Position numbers and translations under genes: made by a program. This document shows, piece by piece, positions 1 through 11,314 of a stretch of DNA of 64,000 nt (the stretch's first letter is position 1; each line of letters opens with the position of its first letter). The notes beneath the pieces were generated by a model. It searched no databases. It was not told the origin of the DNA and was given only the letters and a program-made list of their open reading frames with translations. Source of the stretch: Coccinella septempunctata (lineage: Eukaryota; Arthropoda; Insecta; Coleoptera; Coccinellidae); contig NC_058190.1 in assembly GCF_907165205.1 (NCBI RefSeq), positions 40,598,116-40,662,115 on the forward strand, written 5' to 3'.

Positions 1-257
1 TTTTTCTCCTAAACGGAATGACCGATTTATCCGAAACTTGAAATGAAGATAGCCTTCATGAGATTCCAGAAAACTGCATTCAAATATCATTTGATTTGCA
101 TAAGTGGTTTTAATTTTCAATCAAATTTGAAAAACACCCTGTAAATCAGAATCTAAACTCCTAGATACTACATATACATAGTAATTTTCGTCATCCTCTA
201 GGTGTTCTCTATCTCACTTTAAAATGTTTCCCATCTTACCCGGGACACCCAGTATAA
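1..257. other. AT-rich non-coding DNA at the left edge
   Basis: No open frame, RNA gene or clear repeat is visible here. The stretch simply leads into the first fold-back element, whose end begins near 258. Confidence 0.4.
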
Positions 258-898
258 TACAGGGTGGGCAAAATTCGTTGTCTACTGAGTGGATCTCGAG
301 AACTATAAGAAAATTAGAATGAAACGGATGACACATTTCCGAACTCTTTTTCAGAGAAACGATGAATGGCAAAAACCCCGAGAAAAACCCTAACCTCCTA
401 CGATTCTTCGTTCATGTGTTATTAGCAGAAAATAAAATTTAGACGATTTCGAAAAGTTTTCATAACTTTTTTGTCTTTGAAGTTACTGATCTGGAACTTG
501 AACCTTCTTAGGCACTTTCATACGTAGAATTTACTGACAAAAGATTTTTTTCCAATTCAAAAATAACAAATTCAATAAAAGTTTGCATTTGGAACAAGGA
601 AAGTCCGCCTAATTATTCGAAATGAAAAAAATTTTTGAGGTCGTCAATGGATTCTACGTAAGAAAGAGCAAGTTTCATATCCATAACTTCAAAGACAATA
701 AAGTAATGAGAACTTTTCGAAATCGTCAAAATTGCATTTTTTGCTAATAACTCAAAAACTGAGAATCGTAGAAGGCTACGGTTTTCATTACTCTTTGTTT
801 TACTGAAAAAGAGCTCGGAAATAAGCCATCCATTTTCTTCTAGCTCTTATAGTTCTCGAGATCCTCTCACTAGACAACGAATTTTGCCAACCCTATAT
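258..898. repeat. Fold-back element, family A, full copy
   Basis: The left end (gggtgggcaaaattcgttgt, then tctactgag and ctcgagaactat) returns as its reverse complement at the right end. The inner parts of the arms also pair, for example the segments around 360-420 and 730-800. The whole 640-bp unit is therefore one large hairpin with no coding capacity. The same arms recur at about 3387-3710 (one arm) and 60041-60645 (full copy), which shows a mobile, non-autonomous family. Superfamily is unknown; the ends read TACAGGGTG or close variants. Confidence 0.8.
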
Positions 899-2753
899 GT
901 AAAGTTTGGGCAAATTTCGATGTTTTACCACTACAGCTTTTAAACCATTTGAGATAGACAAAATTTGATACCCCATTCTCGTTCTCTTTTTCTGAGAAAC
1001 AAACAAGAGTAGTAGTCATTTTTGGGCACCTTCTTTTGTTATCGAGTACAAGCGAAAATTGGAAAAATGACGATTAATTTTTAATGATTTCAAAAATATA
1101 CAACATAATATGGTTTGTATGAATAAAAATGATAGAAAATGGTCAAAAACCTTTTTTCTCGATATTTCTATGGTTTCAACTTTTGACGTGCACAGAAAAA
1201 TAGAACTTCCTATAACAAGAGCAGTCTCCTTCCCGCAATGTCATTCTTTCTATTCTTTTTACCAATTTTCACAAAATTTGAATCTCTGAAATTGAGTGAG
1301 AAGCACAGAAATGAAAGGACTAATAGAAGAAGACTGTGGTAATCATAAGATGCCACATTTTTCTATTCTCATCAAAAGTAACGTGCGTTCAAAAAAATTC
1401 GTCGTCAAGTAGGCTATGGAATTTTGAACGTCGATATTTCGTGTCTAAACGTAATTCTTAGCTCGTGCTATACTATTTTCCAGGTGAACTGTCATTTTAG
1501 CATTTTGAATTGTTGTTGAATTTAAATTATCAGCAAATTATAAAGATGGTTTTTACGGACGTGTGAAAGGCTTTTACTATTGAATCTTGTTATCAGAAAA
1601 CTGAAAAGGTTGTGATTACCTAACCTTGTAGCATCCAAGAAAAATTGGAGTTCAGTATGCATCAGTCAAAGGCAAAATGTGGACCTACTTTCTTTTATGG
1701 AACTTTAATAGCAGAACGTTATGAAGGAGAAAGCATCATGCCCTTTTATAGCTGAATTGAATTTTAATAAATTGACATTTTTCAGGTAATTCAGTTCTTT
1801 TAGTTTAGTCATGGATTTTCAGTAATGACTGAATCAATTCAATATTTATAGAGAATTAATAAACATATTATTGAGATTCTTACTGTGATTTATTTATATG
1901 ACTGAAGTAGCTAGAACCTTCTTACAAAAAAACATAATACCACGATCAATTCAAGAATCATGTCTCTTACGTACTTACGTATGAAAATAGTGGACGGTTA
2001 AAATTTTTACGAAGAATTTTTCTATCCGCCTCAGATTGTTTGGATTCGTGTCATCTTACTCAATGAAAGAAATGCTTTTCGAACGTTGGGTGAAATTTAC
2101 AGGTAGCTTTTTCTAAAAAGTGCCTTTCCGTACAAAATTACGATATATAGGTTAATGTCATCAGTGTTTACATTTTGGGAAGATGAAGTAATTCAAGGAA
2201 AGACATACGTTCAGCCACCGAACATCAGCCTTCAAATTTTCATAGCCTACTTGACGACGAATTTTTTTGAACGCACGTTAGAAACCATAATATTGAGAAA
2301 AAAGGTTTTTGACCATTTTCTATTATTTTTATTGATACGAAACATATGATGTTATATATTTTTGAAATCAGTAAAAATCAAGCTTTCACAAAATTGCCCA
2401 GAAATCTAGTGTTCCCATTTAAAAAAAACATAACTTTGGGTCATAGCTTCGTGATTAAAAATCCTGCTAAAAAGGCAAGTACGCCACTGCAGTCTACTTA
2501 AAAAAGTGCCAGTATAATGTTTTAATTTCAAAGCTCTATTATCAGTATTAGCGGAGATATGAATTTATTTCGAAATCGCCATTTTTCCAATTTTCGCTTA
2601 TAACTCGATAACAAAAGAAGGAGGCCAAAAATGACTACTACTCTTGTTAGTTTCTCAGAAAGAGAGAACGAGAATGTGGTATTAGATTTTGTCTATTTCC
2701 ACTGGTTTAAAAGCTGTAGTGCTAAAACATCGAAATTTGCCCACCCTGTACAT
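899..2753. repeat. Long fold-back element, family B, with unequal arms
   Basis: The segment tttgggcaaatttcgatgtt near 906 returns inverted near 2730-2749. The arm at 1083-1178 pairs with 2279-2370, and the arm at 1381-1425 pairs with 2235-2280. The pairing is interrupted by about 200 bp at 1185-1380 on the left and about 200 bp at 2370-2580 on the right, so each arm seems to have gained (or lost) a separate block. The element abuts family A directly at about 898/899. The short open frames inside do not look like genes. Confidence 0.75.
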
Positions 2754-2894
2754 ATAAAACTACATAATTGAATGTTCAAAAATACCACTCAAGAGCTTGG
2801 CAACGCTAAATAATTGCATTGCTATAATTGCATGTTTCGGCTATTTTAAAAAGATTAGCCTGCATTCATTATTCGTTCCATTAATTGTTCCTCA

Positions 2895-3386
2895 TTATTA
2901 TTATTGTTGTTCATTAGGTCCATGAACGGAACTGACAAGAGTTCAATCCTGCTCCGCCATAACCGCAAGCACTGTCACGGCATCTCTCGAGGGACCGGCC
3001 ACAACCCGATCATCCCTTTTTTTATTACACCCACAGACCACGGTGGCGAGTCGTTATCCGCGTCGCGGCGTCCGGCGTCTCTCCCGCCCGCGTTTACGAA
3101 AATCACGCCGGGCAATTTCGCAAAGCCGTAGAGAGCGAGCCCGTGATGTGTAAAATACTAGCCGCGCTGAAAATGTACGATCGGCACCGACGAGGTCTCT
3201 TTGTGAGAAAATCGATCCTTTCTGCCTCCAGCATAAGCGCTCTGACGACGACGTCTCTCGCTGGATTCTACTCGTCTTCTCACGCCATCAACGCCAACGG
3301 CGGCACGCCGATAAGCCACGGATGTTCCGATGTATCGGATTGTCCAGATTGTTTTAGAAAGGGACAAGATAATGGATGAATTTCCT
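2895..3386. other. GC- and CpG-rich island in AT-rich DNA
   Basis: Base composition changes sharply: between about 2920 and 3310 there are many CG dinucleotides, unlike the surrounding DNA. Short open frames run through it on both strands (75-78 codons), but none shows a recognisable domain, and splice signals are ambiguous. It could be the promoter or 5' exon of a gene outside the window, or a fragment of foreign or duplicated DNA. It lies directly against a family A arm at its right end. Confidence 0.35.
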
Positions 3387-3710
3387 GTACAGGGTTGGCA
3401 AAATTGGTTGTCTACTGAGGGGATCTCGAGAACTATGAAAGCTAGAGAAAACGGATGACATATTCCGAGCTTTTTTTCAGAGAAACAAAGAATGGTGAAA
3501 ACCGTAGTCTCCTACGGTTCTTCGTTTTTGAGTTATAATCAATGATATTTTGAAGATGAGATGAGATTTCAAAGATTTCGAAAAGTTATCATAACTTTTT
3601 TGTCTTTGAAGTTATACATCTGAAACTTGAACCTTCTACAAGTACTTTTTAACGTAGAATCGCCGACCGACTGAAGATTTTTTCCAATTCAAAAATATCG
3701 AATTCAATGA
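3387..3710. repeat. Half copy of fold-back family A
   Basis: It starts with cagggttggcaaaattggtt, tctactgagg and ctcgagaactat and then runs along one arm of the 258-898 element, including the stretch around gaaaagttatcataactt. No inverted partner follows, so this is a one-armed (truncated) copy. Confidence 0.7.
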
Positions 3711-4058
3711 TCGGTCTAATTTTATTGTGTACAAAAATATCTACTATCAAAACAGTCAAATCAAATATTCGAAATAAGTTATTCGCTGGTTTGAACATTT
3801 GACGCACATTTTGGGATATTTCTAGTATTAGTTAATGGTAACCTCTCGGTTATCCTAGGATTATTTTTATTCGTATGTCTTCCAATCTAAAATACACTGC
3901 TTGCTCAAAAATGTAAGTGGAAGAGGAAAATACTCTTGGTACTTGAGTCAAATTTTCAGTATAGCTGTGCAGTGTGCAGGTTATCCCAAATTGCTTGATT
4001 TTGGCTGTTTCTGGTACTTCTAGACTACGTTAAAACGTTGAAAGGAGTGCTGGGCTCG

Positions 4059-4494
4059 TAATATACAGGGTATTTTCAAAGGTGAGGCTTTTTTTTGACA
4101 GAAGGTAGAACTCATCAAAATAAGTCGTTTAACCAAAAATTGTCTATATAAAATATCCAAGATGGCTGAGATACAACCCCTAGAAGTTCGGTAAAAAATA
4201 ATGTGAACAATTCGGCAATCCTGAGTTCCCATTTTCATTACCACGTAAATCGAACGAGACAATATCCTAAACGAAACCACATGGTCGAATCAGGAGATGA
4301 GTTTTTTACCACTGCTTTTCGATAATTCAGCTAACAAACGGTCTAGGGTCGTATTTGGATCATTTCAGTAGGTAATCATTCACTTTGTCATTTTGAAAGT
4401 TTTGTATAGGTAATTTTTGTTGAAACTCCTCATTTTGACCAGTTCTACCTTCTGTTGAAAAAAAACCTCACCTTCAAATACACCCTGTATATTA
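4059..4494. repeat. Fold-back element, family C
   Basis: The end taatatacagggtattttc pairs with its inverse at 4472-4494. The next block (ggtgaggctttttttt, then gacagaaggtagaact) pairs with 4437-4470. It is about 435 bp long. The short open frames on both strands are shadows of the inverted repeat. Confidence 0.75.
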
Positions 4495-4610
4495 TGATTT
4501 CTATGGGGTAACCACTATGTGAAAAATGTTCATTGATTTCGAAAATCAAGAATATTTCGAGTATTTCGACCATGATTTCGGGCTTTCGGATGATGATTTC
4601 AAAAGTGGGT

Positions 4611-5407
4611 ATGTATGTACAGGATGGGCAAAATTGGTGATACCCGAGGTGATACCTGAAATACAACTTTTTCAACCCAACGAGATAGAGGAAAATGCAT
4701 GGCACATTACGGTCGTTTTTTTTTCGAGAAACTATTAATGCCATCAACTGCATTCCTCTATCTTCTTTTGTTTTCGAGTTATAGGTCAAAATTAAAATTT
4801 CAACTTTGATCATTATCTCCATTTCTGTTTAAGCTAGGATGTTGAAATGAAACATTATACAGACACTTTTTCGATAGCAATCCAGTGGAGTACTATGATT
4901 TTCTCCAACAGGTATATTTTCTAAGCTATAACATAAATACATATGTATTTTTTCTTGCGAAAACAGTAGTTTAAAATGACTTAGAAAAACTGAGGGCGAT
5001 GTATGATACATTTCTGAAACGGTAAAAAAATGGCGATTCTTTCTGAGTCATTTTAAACTACTGTTTCTATAAGAAAAAAACACATCTTTATGTTATAGCT
5101 AAGCAAATATACCTGTTAGAAAAAATCATAGTACGCTACTGGATTGCTATCAAAAGTGTCTGTAAAATGTTTTCGTTTCAACATCCTAGCACAAACAGAA
5201 ACGGAGATAATGACCAAAGTTGAAATCACTCAAATTTAAATTTTGGCCTATAACTCAAAACAAAAGAAGATAGAGGAATGCAGTTGATTGCATTATTAGT
5301 TTCTCGGAAAAAGACGACATGAATGGCACATTCATTTTCCTCTATCTTGTTGGGTTAAAAAGTTGTAGTTCAGGTATCACCAATTTTGCCCACCCTGTAC
5401 ATACATC
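4611..5407. repeat. Near-perfect long hairpin element, family D
   Basis: The 27-bp ends are inverted copies differing at one base (starting atgtatgtacaggatgggc on the left). Pairing continues with few mismatches almost to the centre near 5010, so each arm is about 370 bp and the loop only about 50-60 bp. The open frames at 4445-4822, 4526-4738 and 4829-5011 follow from the two-fold symmetry and are not taken as genes. A transcript of this unit would fold into a very long double strand. Confidence 0.85.
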
Positions 5408-8400
5408 GATTTTGGAAGTGGTTACCCCCTCGGCACAAATAGAAACTTGATATAATGCATTTCCATTGTGTTTTATCGAATATTTACAGGGTTGCAAGCG
5501 TTTCTGAACTCATCAGTAAGAAGAATTTTCCGGTGAAGACAAAACGTATTTGTAGCGAACAAAATGGTTAGGATGATTCTGTTTAAAAATTCTGGCAGCA
5601 GCTTTAGCACATTACCCTCACGTTCCTGCACCGAGAAAACCATTTTCACCTAAATATATTCACTCACACTCATCAAATAAACACTGAATCAGTCGCAAAA
5701 TTCAATTACCCATGTCCCATTAGGTGAAACAGTCATTCTTCCGACCGACCCAAAAGCCCTTGCATAGCGGGTCACCGGGGTTCTCTGTTAATTCCGAAAC
5801 CCCGATAAGGAAAATATGGTACGAGGTCTGGTATCCCACACGTAACGCAATTTTTCCATTTTCGCCATAGGCAAGAAACGATTGCACAGAACAATGAACC
5901 CGTAGGAGCACCATATCGGTAGAGAAACGTTTCGGTTATTCTCCACGCTTAAAACCGTCATTGTTCTGCTTTTTACGGTCGCACAATAAACGCGTTCCGT
6001 CGTTCAGCAAAATTCGATTTTAATTTATGTGAGAATCGAATCGAATAGGCTCGTTTCGACCAGAAACAGACCAACGGATAGCGGGCATTGTTTATGCGTA
6101 CATACAGCATGCGTTCTATTCCGAATTGGATAATAAAACGGCAGATTGAAACTTGTTTTTGTTTCGGTGAAAGCTTGATGGGTAATTTCGTTACGATCGT
6201 CACGGGCATCTGTAAAATGGCAGTTGTAATTGCATATATTCATTCTGTAATTGGTCGCTACGCCAAGCTGCTGTGTGATGCACCGATAATGAACGGAAAA
6301 AGGATGCAAATTTTATACATTTTCCGAAATCAGCGAAATTTCTGCAGATTCACTAATCGAATGGAAATTTTCGTAAAAAATTCAAATTTCAACAAGTCTC
6401 GAACTAACTACCCACAATCGACAATTTGAATCAAGTACTACTGTTTATGTTCTTAATTTAATCGTACAAATCGGACGTATAATTTCATCAACTTTGAATA
6501 CTTATCAAAAAGCTCTAAATTTGAATCCTCGCTTGAATCTTTCTTCTTTTCAAATACTTTTTCAGGTAATATTTATTTATTCCAGTTCAGTGATTGTAAG
6601 TACATATAGAAATTATTGAGAATCTTTTGTAGCGAGACATTAAGCTGCGTCTGGGCCTTCAAAGCCTACTTGTATATCAATCATTCTTGCCAAAAATGTT
6701 TGGCCGCCTGTAGTCAAACTTCACAATTCTTGTCCCATTTTATTTTCTGCTTAGTTTTGTTTTAAACATTAATACTTAGTTGTCCTGTAATTTGATCGGT
6801 GTAATTAATCCAAATCATAAAAATTCTGGATCACACCTAAAGTTAAAATCGAGATAGAAATAACTTTGAAAATAATAATCTTTTATTCACCCTTCAGACA
6901 TAAAAATATGAATAATATACAAAGAATCATACAAAGTGAGTATAAAGTGTTATCGAAAACTTCTTTTGTATGGTACTAATTAATGACGAAGGATGACATA
7001 TCAAAGCATCAATTATAATGTTAATTTATGTTTGTAATTTTGATTTTCACTCAAAACAATTAATCAATAATTATGTATTATCAAGGACGACGTTTTCGAT
7101 GACACTTTAGAAACATTAATCAATTGTAAAGTGTATGTCATTGACCTACAAATTCTAAAAAATTTAAACTTCGAATTTTATAATATAAGTAAAATTTTTC
7201 TGTCGAATTTCAAAACTCAAATTTCACGTTTGTCGAACCATGTTCACGTTTTCTTGATATTTTTCAAGAATCACTTTCTCATTCGGCAAATATAAAACAG
7301 TGCCACTGCCACTTTTCTGTAAAAAACACTCGATATTAAAAAAAAATTATATGAAAAGCATAAACATTGAAATACGATCTGTAACTCGGCAATAAAACCT
7401 GTTCAAATTGAAATAAAAATTACTTTTGGCGCTTCTTATTGATTTGTTTTATTTATTAGTCAAATAAATGACCACAGGCACATCAAATCAGAGGTCAAAT
7501 CTAACTACTAGGTTTCAATGAACGACTTTTCTTGTGGGCACCTACAGATCCAATTTCTGACAGGTATATAGGTTTCAAACGACGACAATAGGTCCTTTGA
7601 TCTTCCAGAGCCAAGAGAAGCTTTTGTGATGAAACACACACCATATCTATGGAACAGCTGCTGTTCCGGCAACATATGTTAGGGACTTTGATCCGAGGAG
7701 AAACTTGCTCAGTCAGCTTAATTAGTTTACAGTCTGTTGACACACTAACACCAACTCATGACAAAAAATCGAGTTTCAATAATGCAAAATGACATATTCG
7801 CCAAAATGAAAATGAATTTCCATGTAAATTTTTTCAAGGAAAATGAAAGTAGATTAAAAAATGAATAATTGAAAAAAGGATGGATTTTTTCAGTTGAATT
7901 AGCAATGATCAATATATCCTTGACCTAGCAGTAAGTTATAATTTATATGGGCTTGCTGCAATATATTTTAAGTATTATATTTCATTTTACAAAGCCCAAT
8001 GTTATCTGAAAACCTGAAGAAATAGCAGTATCAGCGAAACAATTGTTGCACACTTTGAAGTAATTTATGGAAATTATCTTTGTATTGAACCCTCGATTGA
8101 ACCTTATGACAATGAACATGCATCAAATAAGACAGAACATTTGAAATGTTCGGATGGGTATTTTGAGATTGATCAAAGCGCCTGAGAGAAATATACTATT
8201 TTAATTTTGTTCACCTTATGATGCCCGATCAAATAAACGGCTGCCCCTTCTCGTAAAACTTTTCCAACTACGCCCCTGAGACCCGTTTATCTCGTGTAAC
8301 TTTATCTGTATTCCTGAACTGACTGAAGTTTCTTAACAAACGGCTGAGAATACAGACTGATAAAATAAGGGAAAAAGCCTGTTACTAGCAATCTTCGCAC

Positions 8401-10644
8401 TCTAGATACAGATACAACTACAAAGTTCATTATACACGTAGATATCGATTCAAAAATACATGAATAACACATTTTCCAGAGTGGCCGTGAGTGAAGCCAA
8501 TGCATAATTACCACGGCATAATGAACCCGAAGTAGTAAGTACTTAAAAATAATTACTGTATTTCTATTGCCGTGGAAATGATGCCATTCTGAATAATAAT
8601 TCGAGAAGGTTCACGTCATCAATTCATATTTTCTCAGCTAATTTGCATTTTCATTCCTACTTCAATACAGAGAATACTCCTACCATGTTTTCGTAGATTC
8701 CTAAGCTGTTGGCAATAAATTTATAAAAGGAACGTCCGTCATACGTCATACCCGATGTTGTCATTGACGGCATACTGTTATTGCTGAAAAAGAACTGGAT
8801 ATTTTGCGAGTTTGCAACGTAACCGGGAAAAGAGAAGGTTCATCAGGATCAAACCTACACGAAATGCAAGGCCCGTAAAATTTTCCAAAAATAAATTTCC
8901 CCCTGAACAGTCTGTCGAAAATCCTGGATGATTTTTGACGTATGACTGATGAAAAACAAAAATAGAACGGTTCAAGCTTTGCCGAGACCTGGAAACTTGA
9001 GATAACAGCGTGTTTAATCAAATTTGTTATATTTCATAAGCTTCGTGAAAGATCATCCTCTGCTCTGGTACAAAGGTCCTAGTATGGATCCCGTAATTCA
9101 ACATACTGATCAAGGGTTGAAATTAAGAGGCAGAATAAAACTCATAATGTAATACATACATCAGGTCGAGATTATAATATGAAACCCTTCGTAATAACAA
9201 AATAACACAAGCAAAGCTGCCTATCAGCAGATTCATTGTACGCCTTCCACCATGTCGATTATCAATTCGTAATGAATACCACACATTCGTATAGTCCAGG
9301 GGATATTTTCCTCCTAAATAAGGCTAACAGAATATTTTTCGGCCACCAGCAGTTCTGCCACAGCAACAAAATGGCTTCCCCTGAATTGGATCGAAGACTG
9401 CAACGATGCGTATATTTACGTCACTCGTGGATTAGAGGAGCGCGAACATACGAAATCTTCCAGGTGCGACAGAGAAAGACATTCAGGACGTTACTGTTGT
9501 TTGGATTCGAAGATATGATGGCGTCAGTTAGAAAAGGTTAGAAGATATCCATTCGTTAAATAAACAAAGACAAAATCAACTGACCAAGATGAATTATGAT
9601 CGGTGCTGTGGAATTGGTAATCCCGTGATGTTTTGTTGTTGTTTAGATTCGAAATTTAACTTACCAGTTGTCGTTCTGTTGATATAGTCCCTACGCGGCT
9701 GATCCGAATTCACGGGAAGAAAGTGCGAACTTAATCCAGTTAAAAAGGTTGAAATTTCTCGTATATACCACAAGAAATATCACAAACACAAGCCACCAAA
9801 CACCAACACACTAAGGCATGACTGAACACTCAGCACATCACAAAGAAAACAAAAAGATTCAGAGAAATCCACAGCACCACATTCCTTCGCTCGCACTCAG
9901 CCACGGTAGCCTCTGGGCTGCGAACTAACGCTCTCGCTGCTATTCGTCTCGATCGGGTGGGATCGGCAGCCGGAAACACACGAATCGGGGCAAGCTTCGC
10001 TAGGAGAATTTACAAAGGCCTAAACCAGGCTTTTACATTTACAGAATGGTATATTTTTGGGATTTAAAATCGGACTATTCCTACTTAGCCGGCTATAATT
10101 TTCATTATTTATTGAAAACTACCAGAAATATAATATTCATTGAGTAGATGTGAAGAATTATCCTAATTTTACACTTTCTGCTGATAAAATATGAAGCATG
10201 TTCAAAGGGTAATAAAGAAAGTGGTGTGGTGATAATAAAAGTAATTATAAGAGGATTTATCTAAACAAGCCTCATAAAAATATTGTTGGTTTACGCCATT
10301 TCATGAGGGTGTCTGATTTAAAAAAGAGAAAACTGTTCATTTTTAAAATTTTACTGTACCTATGTACTGTAATAATTCCTGTCAAGGCAACCTAGTTACA
10401 ACTGTTCAAATGTTTTATCTTGGAATTACCAATTCCAAGCTGATAAACTGACGCACATGAAAATATACTGGGTGAGTCAACAGGGTTCGATGCGTCGATA
10501 AATCTTAAACATTTTAGGAGAAAGATTGAAAATTTGGCGGAATCGACTCTACTAAGCGCATAAGCTAAAATTATTTTATCCGTATAGGGTGATTCGAAAG
10601 TTGTGACACGATACAATCCTATTTTTTTTTTTTTTTGGAAGACT
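5408..10644. other. Gene-poor interval without a confident gene
   Basis: The stretch is AT-rich with moderately CpG-rich patches at about 5700-6110 and 9880-10010. Open frames of up to 113 codons occur (6088-6429, 9236-9541), but they have no recognisable domain and no partner exons could be joined. At about 10463-10600 is one arm of the fold-back family seen complete near 50137-50353 (shared words gagtcaacag / tagtcaacag and ctactaagcgca). A possible small last exon at 7224-7316 is listed separately. Confidence 0.35.
7224..7316 (-). CDS. Possible last exon of an unidentified gene
   Basis: On the minus strand a pyrimidine-rich acceptor (ttttttacag) is followed by an open 30-codon stretch ending in TGA, beginning KSGSGTVLYLPNEKV and ending in MVRQT. 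Another cysteine-rich open stretch on the same strand lies 5' of it at about 7501-7743 (motif ICCRNSSC), with an AG just upstream. No family was recognised and the two could not be joined with a proven frame. This is a suggestion only; it may be chance. Confidence 0.15.
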   Translation of the reverse strand, partial: KSGSGTVLYLPNEKVILEKYQENVNMVRQT

Positions 10645-11314
10645 ATACACAGTGAGTCTATGTAAATATTTGAGGTCAAAAGAAACACCTTTTTCCTATA
10701 CAATTTTTTCCTGATTCAGCCCTGATATAGCTTTCAAGTTTTCATAATGAGCTATGCCACCCCTGCAGAAACAAAATTCCCTTCAGAATAACGAGCAAAA
10801 TCTATGACACTACACATCTGTGAATATTTTAAACAGAGTTGTATTAAGCCAAAATACCCAATTTTCCGAATAACACAGATATTTTTTATTGTTGAACAAC
10901 AAATTACTCGAAAACGGCGCATTATACGAGAAAATATGAAGAATTGTTTTATTTTACAATACGTTCAAATATTCATTGGACAGCGTCCAACTTACCTTAA
11001 TTTCAAGAATTGGGTTCTTTAAATTTTCGTTATTTTTATGCTACGTAATGGGATAAGAAAACTGGAAGACTTGGGAGATATCTTGTGTTCGAAAAAGATT
11101 CCTCAAAAAAATGAGAAACTATATTACGAAATTAATTTCATTCCATAGAACGTTTGTGAGAGAACAAAAAATAACATTTTTTTCATGGTTTTTCAACACC
11201 CTGTATATTTTAAACCGAGCCTATTCGGACAATATAGTATAAGAAAAAGAGTGATTCTCTTGACCTTAAATTCTACAGTTAAAATACTTGTACGAGTCAA
11301 AGACCCTGTATATA
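10645..11314. repeat. Fold-back element, family E
   Basis: The ends are tacacagtgagtct and the inverse of gagtcaaagaccctgta. The sub-terminal block ttgaggtcaaaagaaacacc pairs with the inverse block near 11255-11270. Sister copies lie at 25623-25830 (one arm), 27020-27268 (mainly one arm) and 30109-30703 (full). All share the word tgacactacacatct inside or next to the arm. Confidence 0.75.

Noticed and set aside
4445..5011. Three open frames of 60-125 codons
   Set aside because: They lie within the arms of the family D hairpin and mirror each other; they are by-products of its symmetry.
9236..9541. 101-codon open frame on the plus strand
   Set aside because: It has no domain and no exon partner was found; the neighbouring CpG-rich patch could be a promoter, but nothing ties it to this frame.
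10480..10500. ggttcgatgc, a tRNA B-box-like word
   Set aside because: No A box or cloverleaf could be drawn around it; it belongs to a fold-back arm shared with 50137-50353.
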